A DNA stretch of 37,770 bases from Nocardia wallacei (GTDB lineage: Bacteria; Actinomycetota; Actinomycetes; Mycobacteriales; Mycobacteriaceae), in contig NZ_JARWOP010000372.1 of NCBI RefSeq assembly GCF_029868745.1, positions 1 through 37,770 on the forward strand, in the 5' to 3' direction. This document shows, one piece after another, positions 5,964 through 14,625 of the stretch (positions are counted from its first letter, which is position 1; the number at the start of each line of letters is the position of its first letter). Both the position numbers and the translations under genes were made by a program. The notes below the pieces were generated by a model that worked only from the letters and a program-made list of their open reading frames with translations, did not search any database and was not told the DNA's origin.

Positions 5964-6719
5964 TTACGGCGTCCGGGGGCCTAGGAACAGGCCTCCGTTC
6001 ACCTCGAGGGTCTGGCCGGTGATCCATCGGCCGTCGTGGGAGGCGAGGAAGGCGACCGCGTCGGCGATGTCGGCCGCTTGGCCTACTCGGCCGAGGGCGG
6101 TCATGTCAGCGACGCCCGCTGCGGCCTCGTCGGATTCGTGCAGCCACGCATTCATTTCGGTGTCGGTGATTCCGGGGGAGACATTGTTCACCGTAATGCC
6201 GCGTGACCCCAGCGTGTTCGCCAGCGAACGGCCGAACACATTGAGCGCCCCCTTGGTCATCGAGTACACGATCTGTGGTGTGGCGAACCAGGTGACGCCG
6301 GAGGAGATGTTGATGATGCGGCCGCCGTCGCGCAGCAGGGGCAGTGCCCGTTGGACAACGAAGAACGGTGCTCGCACGTTCAGCGCGAACTGCCGATCGA
6401 ATTGTTCGGCGGTAGCGTTTTCGACGGTGGCCTCGGGCATCGCGACGGCGGCGTTGTTCACCACGATATCCAGGGGACGACCATCGAGAGCGGTGAACAG
6501 CTGGTCCACGCCGTCGGTGGCGGTGAGGTCCGCACGCACCGAGAAGGCTTGTCCGCCTGCGTGTTCGATCGCGGTGACGGTTTCCCGCGCGGCCGCGTCA
6601 TTGCTGCCGTAGTGCACGGCGACCAGTGCACCGTCGTCGGCGAGCCGCTGGGCGATCGCCCGGCCGATGCCGCGAGAAGCCCCCGTGACGAGAGCGGTCT
6701 TGTCAATCAAGTCGGTCAT
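5964..6719 (-). CDS. SDR-family oxidoreductase (FabG-like)
   Basis: 251-residue classical short-chain dehydrogenase/reductase. The cofactor motif is TGASRGIG (residues about 11-18). The NNAAV motif stabilises the fold, INISSG supplies the catalytic Ser, and YSMTK is the YxxxK catalytic pair. The C-terminus has GITVNNVSPG and ITGQTLEVNGG. The HYGS motif after strand 2 fits NADP(H) preference. The start at 6719 is chosen because the longer frame upstream is cysteine/arginine-rich and not protein-like, and the TG-rich motif is then correctly spaced from the N-terminus. The substrate is unknown. It is divergent from the secreted protein at 6896 and convergent with the hydrolase at 5044. Confidence 0.88.
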   Translation of the reverse strand: MTDLIDKTALVTGASRGIGRAIAQRLADDGALVAVHYGSNDAAARETVTAIEHAGGQAFSVRADLTATDGVDQLFTALDGRPLDIVVNNAAVAMPEATVENATAEQFDRQFALNVRAPFFVVQRALPLLRDGGRIINISSGVTWFATPQIVYSMTKGALNVFGRSLANTLGSRGITVNNVSPGITDTEMNAWLHESDEAAAGVADMTALGRVGQAADIADAVAFLASHDGRWITGQTLEVNGGLFLGPRTP

Positions 6720-6859
6720 TGTTCCGCACCTTAACCGTCGCGCCGGGATCCCGAATCGGCACAATCGCCGGTGCGGACACAATGTCGGCCCGATGCACTC
6801 ACACCGCCGATTCCCGACTCGACACCGGCGTTCGTGATCGACAATAGGAAAGATGGGAT

Positions 6860-6877
6860 ACCCCGACGACTCGGGGT
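6860..6877 (+). promoter_or_regulatory. 5' hairpin next to ribosome binding site
   Basis: ACCCCGA-CGAC-TCGGGGT is a perfect 7-bp stem with a 4-base loop. It ends one base before the purine-rich ribosome site GAGGGAGGGGG (6879-6889) of the secreted protein gene. It may protect the mRNA end or modulate translation. Alternatively it is a DNA-level operator. Confidence 0.45.
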
Positions 6878-6895
6878 GAGGGAGGGGGTAAGCCA

Positions 6896-7411
6896 ATGAA
6901 CAGACGCCGGCTGTGGACGGCATGCGTGATCGGTGCGGCGGCGGTGTTCGTGAGCACCGCGACCGCGTCCGCCGATGTCCGGTCTGTGCCCGTGTTCTTC
7001 TGGTCCGGTGCGGAGATCAAAACACCGGGAGTGAACTCGAACTGCCAAGGCACGGTGCATATTCGGTTCGAGGTAGACCGTGCGCAGCCCGCCATTCTCA
7101 CCGCCGTATTGGAGCCCGGCGAGTTTCGCGGCGAGAGCCCGGATGGGGAACGGGCGTGCGATGTTCCGCTCACAGTGAGTGTTGCCACCTCAGAGGTCGA
7201 TTCGCCGACGGGGATCCCGTTCTTCCAGGAGAGACGATCGGTCGTCTTGCACGTGGACGCGGAACGACCGGAGCCGATGCGTATGGATCTCCGAGTCGGC
7301 TACGGGTACAGCGAGGTCGGCATTACATCGTCGCTGGCGGTCGACGACCCGGGTGCGTATCTCGACCACCCCTGGCCCGGTCAATTGTTCGGGATAGTCA
7401 ACACCCCGTGA
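6896..7411 (+). CDS. Secreted protein of unknown function
   Basis: 171 residues. The N-terminus MNRRRLWTACVIGAAAVFVS is a Sec signal peptide with a likely cleavage after ATASA (about residue 26). The mature domain is rich in beta-type sequence (TVHIRFEVDR, ILTAVLEPGE, VPLTVSVATSE, SVVLHVDAE, MRMDLRVGYGY). It has two cysteines, in SNCQGT and RACDV, that could form a disulphide. I do not recognise a family. A small immunoglobulin-like or jelly-roll fold is plausible. A strong ribosome site (GAGGGAGGGGG) lies upstream, preceded by a hairpin. It is divergent from the SDR at 5964 and convergent with the gene ending at 7421. Confidence 0.75.
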   Translation: MNRRRLWTACVIGAAAVFVSTATASADVRSVPVFFWSGAEIKTPGVNSNCQGTVHIRFEVDRAQPAILTAVLEPGEFRGESPDGERACDVPLTVSVATSEVDSPTGIPFFQERRSVVLHVDAERPEPMRMDLRVGYGYSEVGITSSLAVDDPGAYLDHPWPGQLFGIVNTP

Positions 7412-7420
7412 CTCGGCTGG

Positions 7421-8299
7421 TCACGGCGCGGAGTTGATGGTGTCGCCCTCCCAGCTCAGATCGGAGCGCTCGTTGATCTCGAAGGCCTCGAAGCGTTCAT
7501 CGCCCAGCACCGCGTCGATCAGGGCCCGCGAGCCGGCGACGATCGTGGAGTCGAAGTCGATCTCGGTCGCCACGACCCATGCGTGGTCGGCGGGCCAGAG
7601 CAGTTGGGGTGTCACGCCGGGGAAGTCGGTTGTCCAGCCGAGGCCCGCCGCGTGCACCCAGCCGGGGTCGGCGAGTTCGGAGAGACTGGTGTCGAACAGC
7701 AGGAAGTCGCGTCCAGGCCATCGCAGGAAGGGGCCTGCCTCGACCGCTCGTCTGATTTCCGGCGCGACGGAGGCGGCCAGCTCGGCGTCTATTCGAGCTC
7801 GCTCGCGCTCGATGCTCTGCGGATCGTCGTCGGTGGACGCGATGAATACCGTCCCCGCGGACGCGTTCAGCTCGCCGAAGCCATTCCACACCCCGGCCGT
7901 CACCTTGTCCGGTGTCTCGGTGGCCGCGCGGAGATGGACAGTGAGCACGGCCAGCAGGCTCGGGTCGAACCATCCCTCGACGGACTGGCCGACCTCCCAG
8001 CCGTCATCGAACGACATCGCCGACTCGTCCTCGTCGTCGGTGAGCTTGCGCCACTGCACAAGTGGATGCATCACTCTGCCGTTGCGCGCGGCGACCTCGG
8101 CCCACGGCCACATCGCCTCCGCCACGACCTCGGGAGTGCCCCACTCGTCGGTGACCGTGACGTCGCGGCGAATCGCCTCGACCGGGTGCAGGATTCGCGC
8201 ATAAGCGTCGAAGCCGGTACCGGCGACGTTGCCGACCCCGTCCGCGCCGGCGCGCGCCACCAGCCACCCGCCGCGTTCGACATCGGTAGTGAACTTCAC
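7421..8299 (-). CDS. Conserved-type hypothetical protein (292 aa)
   Basis: Soluble acidic protein with no signal peptide, membrane helix or recognised catalytic motif. Tryptophan is unusually frequent (GGWLVARAGAD, EWGTPEVV, AMWPWAEVA, VWNGFGEL, FLRWPGRDF, LGWTTDFPG, LLWPADHAWVVATEIDFDST). The last quarter resembles actinobacterial proteins with the pattern '.lwPaDraW.vatEiD...t.vgGs..li..ll', probably a DUF. ATG 8299 begins MKFTTDVERGGW and is the only sensible start. It ends 10 bases from the convergent secreted-protein gene. It lies 45 bases downstream of the TetR gene stop, but no functional link is evident. Confidence 0.75.
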   Translation of the reverse strand: MKFTTDVERGGWLVARAGADGVGNVAGTGFDAYARILHPVEAIRRDVTVTDEWGTPEVVAEAMWPWAEVAARNGRVMHPLVQWRKLTDDEDESAMSFDDGWEVGQSVEGWFDPSLLAVLTVHLRAATETPDKVTAGVWNGFGELNASAGTVFIASTDDDPQSIERERARIDAELAASVAPEIRRAVEAGPFLRWPGRDFLLFDTSLSELADPGWVHAAGLGWTTDFPGVTPQLLWPADHAWVVATEIDFDSTIVAGSRALIDAVLGDERFEAFEINERSDLSWEGDTINSAP

Positions 8300-8343
8300 C
8301 CGTCCAGACTAGTGAGCCATGCCGGACGGCTCTATCTGTGACT

Positions 8344-8949
8344 TCAGGTGTGGGCCGTAGCCCGGATCCCAGCCAGCACCACGTCGACGATGCGTTCCGC
8401 GTCGGCGCGGGTGAACGAGCGCATGCCGCGGACGACGATGAGATGCACTGGGCCGAACACCATTTCGCCGAGCAGGGCGCTGTCGACCGGTGGTAGCTCG
8501 CCGCGGTCGACGGCGAGGCGCACGCGTCTCCGCAGGGCGGCGCCGCGCTGTTCGAGGATCCTGGCCACCGTCTGCCGGACGAGGGGGTTATCGTGGGCGG
8601 GCTGGGTGGACAGTTCGAGTGCCTGGCCGAACGGCGTGTTCAGGCCACCGGCGAGGGCCACCAGGTAGTCCACCAGATCGCGGTGGATGTCGCCGGTGTC
8701 GGCGATGGTGGCGAGGTCCTCGGCATACCGCAGCAGGGCCTCGGCGACCAACTGCTCGCGGTCGGGCCAGTTGCGGTAGACGCTGGTCTTGTGCACGCCG
8801 GCAGCCTCGGCGACCTCCTCGTAGCGGAAGCCCGCGATGCCGTCGCGCGCCACGAGTTCGGCGGTCGCGGCGAGGACGCGCGCTCGCACCCGCGCGGTGC
8901 GGCCACCGGGGCGCCGCGCGGGCGACCGGTCAGCGGTCTCGTCGGCCAT
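8344..8949 (-). CDS. TetR-family transcriptional regulator
   Basis: 201 residues from the chosen ATG at 8949. The helix-turn-helix is typical: VLAATAELVARDGIAGFRYE, then VAEAAGVHKTSVYRNWPDREQLVAEAL. The C-terminal region (GGLNTPFGQALELS..., RRRVRLAVDRGELPP, VFGPVHLIVVRG) is that of the AcrR/TetR_C_11-like class. The start is fixed by AGGAGGTGA followed by 8 bases and ATG. The upstream GTG at 8961 lies inside that ribosome site and is rejected. It is divergent from the monooxygenase-MFS-NDH operon at 9110-12926, with a candidate operator at 9037-9060. This makes it the likely local repressor, responding to the substrate of those enzymes. Confidence 0.9.
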   Translation of the reverse strand: MADETADRSPARRPGGRTARVRARVLAATAELVARDGIAGFRYEEVAEAAGVHKTSVYRNWPDREQLVAEALLRYAEDLATIADTGDIHRDLVDYLVALAGGLNTPFGQALELSTQPAHDNPLVRQTVARILEQRGAALRRRVRLAVDRGELPPVDSALLGEMVFGPVHLIVVRGMRSFTRADAERIVDVVLAGIRATAHT

Positions 8950-9036
8950 CGCCGCGCTCACCTCCTGTTTCCGCTCGGGTGCCGATTGTCGCCAGGTGCG
9001 GCGTTGCGGTGCAAACCGATCGTAAGTAGTCTGCGT

Positions 9037-9060
9037 TAAAAGCTATAAATCGTTGCTTTA
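9037..9060. promoter_or_regulatory. Candidate TetR operator / promoter of the monooxygenase operon
   Basis: An AT-rich patch in GC-rich DNA contains AAAGC (9039-9043) and GCTTT (9055-9059) as inverted arms 11 bases apart, with TATAAA (9044-9049) between them as a possible -10. The repeat is short, so the assignment depends mainly on its position between divergent tetR and monooxygenase genes. Confidence 0.45.
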
Positions 9061-9109
9061 GTGGTCGGGCTCGACCGCACACCTCAGCGAAAATCCTTGG
9101 AGCGCCCAC

Positions 9110-10246
9110 GTGAACATCCTTGTCTCCGGTGCCGGAATCGCCGGGCTCGCCTGCGCGCTCGAGTTCGGCGCCCGCGGTCACGACGTCACCGTTGTCGAGT
9201 CCGCCCGGCAGCTCCGGCTCACCGGCACACCCATCGACATCCGCGGCGCGGCGCTCGAGGCCGTGGACGGGATGGGGCTGCTCGCGAAGATCCGGAAGCG
9301 ACGGGTCAGGATGTCCGAACTGACCCGGTTCGTCGACAGCCGGGGCGAGCCGGTGGCCCGCATCCCGATGGCGGAGGTCAACGACTCCGACGACGACATC
9401 GAACTGCTCCGCGAGGATCTCGTGCGCATCCTCGCGGAGGCGGTCCCGGACACTGCGAAGTTCCACTTCGGCGAGTCGGTCGCGGCACTGACCGACGGCG
9501 AGCGCGGGGTGGACGTGCGTTTCGCGTCCGGCCGCACCGGGCGGTACGACCTGGTGATCGGCGCCGACGGCCAGCATTCGGCGGTACGGGGGCTGGTATT
9601 CGGGCCCGAGCCGGACCACCTGCGATACCTCGGCGTCTACTTCGCCCTCGCCGAACTCCCCGGCGAGGCGCACACCGAGGACGCCAACTCGATCTTCAAC
9701 GTGCCCGGCCGAATGGCGGGCGTCTTCCGGTACGGGGGCCGGGCCGTCGCGAACTTCCAATTCCGTTCGGAGCCGGTCGTTTACGACCATCACGACCTGG
9801 ACGCCCAGAAGCAGATCCTCGTCGACGCCTTCGCGGGCTACCGGTCGTGGCGGATTCCGGAACTGCTCGAGGCGGCGCGCGCCGATCCCGATTTCTTCTT
9901 CACCTCCGCGAGCCAGATTCACCTGCCCAGCTGGCATCGCGGCCGCGTAGTCCTCGTCGGGGACGCCGGGTACTGCCCCGCCTACCTGTCCGGCCGGGGC
10001 ACCTCGCTCGCACTGACCGGCGCTCGTTTTCTCGCCGAAGAATTCGAGCGGTCCGGCGACGATCACGCAGTTGCCTTCGCGCGGTACGAGATTCGGCAGC
10101 GGCCCCATGTCACGCTCGCGCAGCAGCGAGTCGAGCGCGGTCGTGACCGCATAGTGCCCGCTACCTGGGCCGACATCGCCGCACGCAACCGGGCGCTGCG
10201 AGCATCCGGCACCGATTCCCCACGCGCCGAAGAGAATTCACTGTGA
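9110..10246 (+). CDS. FAD-dependent aromatic/drug monooxygenase (Tet(X)-like size)
   Basis: 378-residue class A flavoprotein monooxygenase. It has the N-terminal dinucleotide fold GAGIAGLACALEFGARGHDV (residues 7-26), an ELLREDL segment (arginine expected to contact FAD), a DG-type motif GADGQHSAVRG and the C-terminal GD motif VLVGDAGYCPAYLSGRGTS. Such enzymes hydroxylate aromatic or polyketide substrates with NAD(P)H and O2. Length and architecture fit Tet(X)-type or Rv0575c-type proteins better than rifampicin monooxygenases, which are longer. The GTG start at 9110 has GGAG 8 bases upstream. Its stop overlaps the MFS start by four bases (GTGA), indicating translational coupling. Substrate unproven. 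Confidence 0.85.
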   Translation: MNILVSGAGIAGLACALEFGARGHDVTVVESARQLRLTGTPIDIRGAALEAVDGMGLLAKIRKRRVRMSELTRFVDSRGEPVARIPMAEVNDSDDDIELLREDLVRILAEAVPDTAKFHFGESVAALTDGERGVDVRFASGRTGRYDLVIGADGQHSAVRGLVFGPEPDHLRYLGVYFALAELPGEAHTEDANSIFNVPGRMAGVFRYGGRAVANFQFRSEPVVYDHHDLDAQKQILVDAFAGYRSWRIPELLEAARADPDFFFTSASQIHLPSWHRGRVVLVGDAGYCPAYLSGRGTSLALTGARFLAEEFERSGDDHAVAFARYEIRQRPHVTLAQQRVERGRDRIVPATWADIAARNRALRASGTDSPRAEENSL

Positions 10247-11697
10247 CCGACGCGCTGGAGACGACCGGCATCGGCGTTCGAGAGCAGCGCTGGAGTAGCC
10301 GGCTCGTGCTCTGGGTCGCCGTGCTCACCCTCGCCAATGTCCTCGCCGATGTGGTCATCGGCTCGCCCATGATGGTCCTGCCCCAATTGCTCGACCATTT
10401 CGATACCGATCAGGCCGCGTGGCTGAATGCCGGTGCGATGTTGGCCGGGGCCATCTGGTCGCCGCTGCTCGCGAAGAGTTCCGACATCTACGGCAAGCGC
10501 CGGGTACTGTTCGGCACGCTGCTCCTCGCATGCGCGGGGGCGCTGATCTGCCTTGTCGCGCCGAACGTTCGGATCTTCCTGGTGGGTCGGTTCCTCCAGG
10601 GCGCGGCCTTCGCGGCGGTCTTTCTCACGGTGGCCCTCGCGCGCCAGATCTGCCGTCCGGGGGTGGCGATGGCCGTGGTCGGGGTCGTGACGTCCGCCTC
10701 GTCTCTGGTCGGAATCATCGAGCCGTTCCTGATGCAGCCGATCATCCATGCCTTCGGCTATCGGAGCGTCTTCGTCTCGGCGGCGCTGCTCGCCGCGGTC
10801 GCCGCGGTCTGCGTGCGTGCCTACCTGCCGGAATCGCCGATCCGGAGTCCCGGCCGGATCGATGTGGGCGGGGCGCTACTGCTCGGCGGCGGGCTCGGCA
10901 CGGTGCTCGCCTACGCCAGCCTCGGCAGCGACGTCGGATGGCTGTCCGGGGGCATGATCGCGCTGCTCGCGGCCGGTGCGGCCGCGCTGGCGGGGTGGGC
11001 CGTGCGCGCGCTGCGAATAGACAATCCCCTCATCGACATTCGCGGTCTGGGGCGCCCGGTCCTGTTGACGCTGCTGGCCCTGGTCCTCGCGGCGGGCTCC
11101 TTCCGGAGCATGCTGCAGCTGACGAGCATCGTCGCTCAGGTGCCGTCCGACCTGGGTCTCGGTTACGGGCTGGGCCACGGCGAGGCGATCGCGGTGTTAC
11201 TCGCCACGCCCAATATCGGCATCGTCGTGGGTGGCACGATCGCCGGATGGGTCGCGGGGCGGTGCGGTCCCGCACTGCCCCTCCTCGGTGGCATCGCCGT
11301 CGGGATACTGGGCACGTTCGCGATGCTGGCGGGCGTATCGGTGCTTCCGGTGGCGATCGCGTGCGGCGCCATGGTCGGCATGGCCGCCGGTGCGATCGGC
11401 GCCTCCGGCTACAACCTGGCGATCGATCTCGCCGCGCCCGAGCGCCAGGGCACGATCGCCGGTCTGGTGTCGGTCGTACTCGCTCTCGGCTCGGTCGTCT
11501 TCAACATCGCCGGGGGTGAGGTGCTCGAGGCCACCCGAATCCCCGGCGCCTTCGCCGACGGCGCCCCGGTGAGCACGGCGACCGGCGTCTACCTCTACGT
11601 CGCGATGGCGGGTGTGCTGTTCACCCTCGCCGCTGTGCCGGCTGTCGTGCTGGCGCGTTGTGACCTGCCTCACTCGGCTGTCACAGCGCGAGGGTGA
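10243..11697 (+). CDS. MFS transporter, probably DHA2-type drug exporter
   Basis: 484-residue multipass membrane protein with about 14 predicted hydrophobic segments. The first begins LVLWVAVLTLANVLADVVIG, and helix 2-3 carries the MFS loop motif in the form SDIYGKRRVLFGTLLLA. The segment VGRFLQGAAFAAVFLTVALA fits helix 4, where drug:H+ antiporters place a conserved arginine. A central acidic patch is scarce, so the coupling residue cannot be named. It overlaps the monooxygenase stop (GTGA), and the NDH-like gene follows after 44 bases, so the three genes form one operon under the divergent TetR. The likely role is export of the same compound or of its modified product. Confidence 0.88.
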   Translation: MTDALETTGIGVREQRWSSRLVLWVAVLTLANVLADVVIGSPMMVLPQLLDHFDTDQAAWLNAGAMLAGAIWSPLLAKSSDIYGKRRVLFGTLLLACAGALICLVAPNVRIFLVGRFLQGAAFAAVFLTVALARQICRPGVAMAVVGVVTSASSLVGIIEPFLMQPIIHAFGYRSVFVSAALLAAVAAVCVRAYLPESPIRSPGRIDVGGALLLGGGLGTVLAYASLGSDVGWLSGGMIALLAAGAAALAGWAVRALRIDNPLIDIRGLGRPVLLTLLALVLAAGSFRSMLQLTSIVAQVPSDLGLGYGLGHGEAIAVLLATPNIGIVVGGTIAGWVAGRCGPALPLLGGIAVGILGTFAMLAGVSVLPVAIACGAMVGMAAGAIGASGYNLAIDLAAPERQGTIAGLVSVVLALGSVVFNIAGGEVLEATRIPGAFADGAPVSTATGVYLYVAMAGVLFTLAAVPAVVLARCDLPHSAVTARG

Positions 11698-11741
11698 CCG
11701 GTGTCTTGTGCCCGAACCCCCCAGCGGACGAAGGAAAGACA

Positions 11742-12926
11742 ATGACCAACAAGAACGAAGTCGTCGTGGTCGGTGGCGGATACGCGGGCGTGATGGCGGC
11801 CAACCGCCTGACGCAGCGCGACGATGTGCGGGTAACCGTGATCAACCCTCGTCAGGTGTTCGTTCCCCGGCTGCGGTTGCATCAGCTGGTAGGCGGAACT
11901 CACGACGCGGTCGTCGATTACCAGGACGTGCTGGCCGAAGGTGTCCGGCTGGTGGTCGACAGCGTGACGCGGATCGACGCGGCCGAGCGCAAGGTGTTGC
12001 TGGCCGACGGCGGCAGCATCGGCTACGACTACCTGATCTACGCGGTGGGCAGCGGTAATGCCGCGCCGCAGGTGCCGGGCGCGGCCGAGTTCGCCTATCC
12101 GATCGCGACTTTGGAGGCGGCGCACCGGATGCGGTCGATGCTTTTCGACACTCCCGCCACGGCCGCGGTAACCGTGATCGGAGGCGGCCCGACCGGCGTT
12201 GAGACCGCCGCCGAGCTGGCCGAACAGGGGCGCGTGGTCACCTTGGTCTGTGGCGGCGCCCTCGTCCCGTACCTGCACCCGAAGGCGCGGCGCACGGCGC
12301 ACAAGTACCTCGCCGAGCTCGGTGTGACCGTCATCGAAGGCTGCGCGGTCACCGAGGTGACGGCCGACGCCGTGGAACTCGCCGACGGCCGGAGGCTGGC
12401 GAGTGCGGTCACCATCTGGACCGCCGGCTTCGGCGTGCCCGACCTGGCCGCCCGCAGCGGGCTGAGCACTGACGCCGCCGGTCGCCTGCTCACCGACGAG
12501 ACCCTGACCAGCATCGACGACGAGCGCATCGTCGCGGCGGGCGACTCGTCGGCTCCCTCGGACCTGCCGTTCCGGATGAGTGCCTACACCGCGTACTGCC
12601 TGGGAGCGCACGCCGCCGACACCCTGCTGCACCGGATCGCGGGGGAGCAGCCCGCGCCGATCGACATGTCGTTCCCCGCCATGTGCCTCAGCTTCGGCCG
12701 CGACGCCGGGATCTACCAGCTCGGTCACAAGGATGAGACCGCCATGCGGCTGTACTTCCGCGGGGCCGTGGGCAAGAAACTCAAGGAATTCGCCTGCGCG
12801 GCCGGTATCAAGCACCTGGCGACCGAGGCCCGCAAGCCCGGATCGCACCACTGGTTCTCCGACGGCAAGCACCGCCCGGCCCTGCTGCGCGCCCAGCGTG
12901 CGGACAAGGCCGTACCGATCGCGTAG
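11742..12926 (+). CDS. NAD(P)/FAD-dependent oxidoreductase, NDH-2/AIF-like
   Basis: 394-residue two-dinucleotide-fold flavoprotein: an FAD site VVVVGGGYAGVMAANRL near the N-terminus and a second nucleotide site VTVIGGGPTGVETAAEL near residue 146. A later FAD-contact region reads RIVAAGDSSAPSDLPFRMSA. No redox CxxC is present, so it is not a thioredoxin-reductase type. The closest class is type II NADH:quinone oxidoreductase or apoptosis-inducing-factor-like reductase. It lacks an obvious C-terminal membrane anchor. The start at 11742 is chosen for AAGGAAAG 5-10 bases upstream. It is last in the monooxygenase-MFS operon and could regenerate reduced cofactor or reduce a quinone-type substrate. 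It ends one base from the convergent ilvD. Confidence 0.85.
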   Translation: MTNKNEVVVVGGGYAGVMAANRLTQRDDVRVTVINPRQVFVPRLRLHQLVGGTHDAVVDYQDVLAEGVRLVVDSVTRIDAAERKVLLADGGSIGYDYLIYAVGSGNAAPQVPGAAEFAYPIATLEAAHRMRSMLFDTPATAAVTVIGGGPTGVETAAELAEQGRVVTLVCGGALVPYLHPKARRTAHKYLAELGVTVIEGCAVTEVTADAVELADGRRLASAVTIWTAGFGVPDLAARSGLSTDAAGRLLTDETLTSIDDERIVAAGDSSAPSDLPFRMSAYTAYCLGAHAADTLLHRIAGEQPAPIDMSFPAMCLSFGRDAGIYQLGHKDETAMRLYFRGAVGKKLKEFACAAGIKHLATEARKPGSHHWFSDGKHRPALLRAQRADKAVPIA

Positions 12927-12927
12927 G

Positions 12928-14619
12928 TCAGGCGGTGACGGCGCCGTGCGCGGCCGAGCTGACCAGCTTGCGGTACTTGGCGAGCACGCCCGAGGTGTAC
13001 CTGGGCGGGTGCGGCTCCCAGCCGACCTTGCGGGCGGCGAGTTCGCTCTCGTCGATCTCCACGTCGAGGGTGCGGTTGGCGACGTCGAGGACGATGGGAT
13101 CACCGTCGGCGACGAAGGCGATCGGGCCGCCGTCCACGGCTTCGGGAGCGACATGACCGACACACAATCCTGTTGTGCCGCCGGAGAATCGGCCGTCGGT
13201 GAGCAGCAGGACGTCCTTGCCGAGCCCGGCGCCCTTGATCGCGCCGGTGATGGCGAGCATCTCGCGCATGCCCGGGCCGCCCTTGGGCCCCTCGTAGCGG
13301 ATGACGACCACATCACCGGCGGCGATCGTGCCGTCCTCGAGCGCCTCCATCGCGGCGCGCTCCCCGTCGAACACCCGGGCTGTCCCGCGGAAGACGTCGG
13401 AGTCGAAGCCGGCGCTCTTCACGACGGCGCCTTCGGGCGCGAGTGTGCCGTGCAGGATGGTGAGGCCGCCCGTCTTGTGGATCGGCCGATCGAGCGGACG
13501 GATGACGTCACCATCGAGGCCGAGTTCGATATCGGCCAGATTCTCGGCCATGGTCCTGCCGGTGACGGTCATGACATCGCCGTGCATGAGACCCGCGTCG
13601 AGCAGCGCCTTCATCACGACGGGGATTCCGCCGACCTTGTCGACGTCGTTCATCACGTAGCGGCCGAACGGCTTGAGATCACCCAGGTGCGGCACCTTGT
13701 CACCGACACGATTGAAGTCGGCGAGGGTGAGATCCACCCCGGCCTCGCGGGCGATAGCCAGCAGGTGCAACACGGCGTTGGTGGAACCACCGAGCGCCAT
13801 CACCACCGTGATGGCGTTCTCGAAGGCCTCCAGGGTCATGATGTCGCGCGCCGTGATGCCTCTGCGCAGCAGCTCCACGACGGCCTCACCGGACTTGTGG
13901 GCGAAGTCGTCGCGGCGACGGTCGGGGGCGGGCGGCGCGGCGGATCCGGGCAGGCTCATCCCCAGGGCCTCCGCGGCCGAGGCCATGGTGTTGGCGGTGT
14001 ACATCCCGCCGCACGCGCCTTCACCGGGACAGATGGCCCGCTCGATCCGATCGACCTCCGCCGGGGTGATCAAACCCTTCAGGCAGGCGCCGACCGCCTC
14101 GAACGCGTCGATGATCGTGACGTCCCTGCCGTCGAGACTGCCCGGCAGAGTCGAACCGGCGTACAGGAACACACTCGACAGATCCAGTCGCGCGGCGGCC
14201 ATCAGCATGCCCGGCAGACTCTTGTCGCAGCCGGCCAGCAGCACGGAACCGTCGAGGCGTTCGGCCATCATGACCGTCTCGACGGAATCCGCGATGATCT
14301 CCCGGCTGACCAGCGAGAAATGCATGCCCTCGTGGCCCATCGAGATGCCGTCGGACACCGAGATCGTGCCGAATTCCAAGGGATAGCCACCCCCCGCGTG
14401 CACACCCACCTTGACGGCCTTGGCCAGCCGGTCGAGTGACAGGTTGCAGGGCGTGATCTCGTTCCAGCTCGAGGCGACCCCGATCTGCGGCTTGCCCCAG
14501 TCGTCGTCACCCATACCGACGGCCCGCAACATGCCGCGGGCGGCCGTCTTCTGGAGTCCATCGGTGACATCACGGGAGCGCGGCTTGATGTCGACCGATC
14601 GGTCCGAGTCGTGTGCCAT
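12928..14619 (-). CDS. ilvD: Dihydroxy-acid dehydratase
   Basis: 563-residue Fe-S dehydratase that converts 2,3-dihydroxy-isovalerate and -methylvalerate to 2-keto acids, the penultimate step of valine/isoleucine synthesis and a supplier of pantothenate precursor. Cluster and active-site motifs are all present: ASSWNEITPCN, LLAGCDKSLPGM, CPGEGACGGMYTANTM, ALGGSTNAVLHL, KGGPGMREM and DGRFSGGTTGLCVGHVAPEA. Three cysteines at the expected spacing can hold the [2Fe-2S] cluster, and the metal site is the CDKS region. Length is normal. ATG 14619 has no ribosome site, and a -10-like TAGACT ends 6 bases before it, so translation may be leaderless. The other branched-chain amino acid genes are not in the window. 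Confidence 0.97.
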   Translation of the reverse strand: MAHDSDRSVDIKPRSRDVTDGLQKTAARGMLRAVGMGDDDWGKPQIGVASSWNEITPCNLSLDRLAKAVKVGVHAGGGYPLEFGTISVSDGISMGHEGMHFSLVSREIIADSVETVMMAERLDGSVLLAGCDKSLPGMLMAAARLDLSSVFLYAGSTLPGSLDGRDVTIIDAFEAVGACLKGLITPAEVDRIERAICPGEGACGGMYTANTMASAAEALGMSLPGSAAPPAPDRRRDDFAHKSGEAVVELLRRGITARDIMTLEAFENAITVVMALGGSTNAVLHLLAIAREAGVDLTLADFNRVGDKVPHLGDLKPFGRYVMNDVDKVGGIPVVMKALLDAGLMHGDVMTVTGRTMAENLADIELGLDGDVIRPLDRPIHKTGGLTILHGTLAPEGAVVKSAGFDSDVFRGTARVFDGERAAMEALEDGTIAAGDVVVIRYEGPKGGPGMREMLAITGAIKGAGLGKDVLLLTDGRFSGGTTGLCVGHVAPEAVDGGPIAFVADGDPIVLDVANRTLDVEIDESELAARKVGWEPHPPRYTSGVLAKYRKLVSSAAHGAVTA

Positions 14620-14625
14620 CGCGCA

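Noticed and set aside
6720..6923. N-terminal extension of the SDR gene by 68 residues
   Set aside because: The extension is cysteine/arginine-rich, overlaps the divergent secreted-protein start, and places the TGASRGIG motif too far from the N-terminus.
8950..8961. Upstream GTG start for the second TetR gene
   Set aside because: It lies within the AGGAGGTGA ribosome site of the downstream ATG at 8949.
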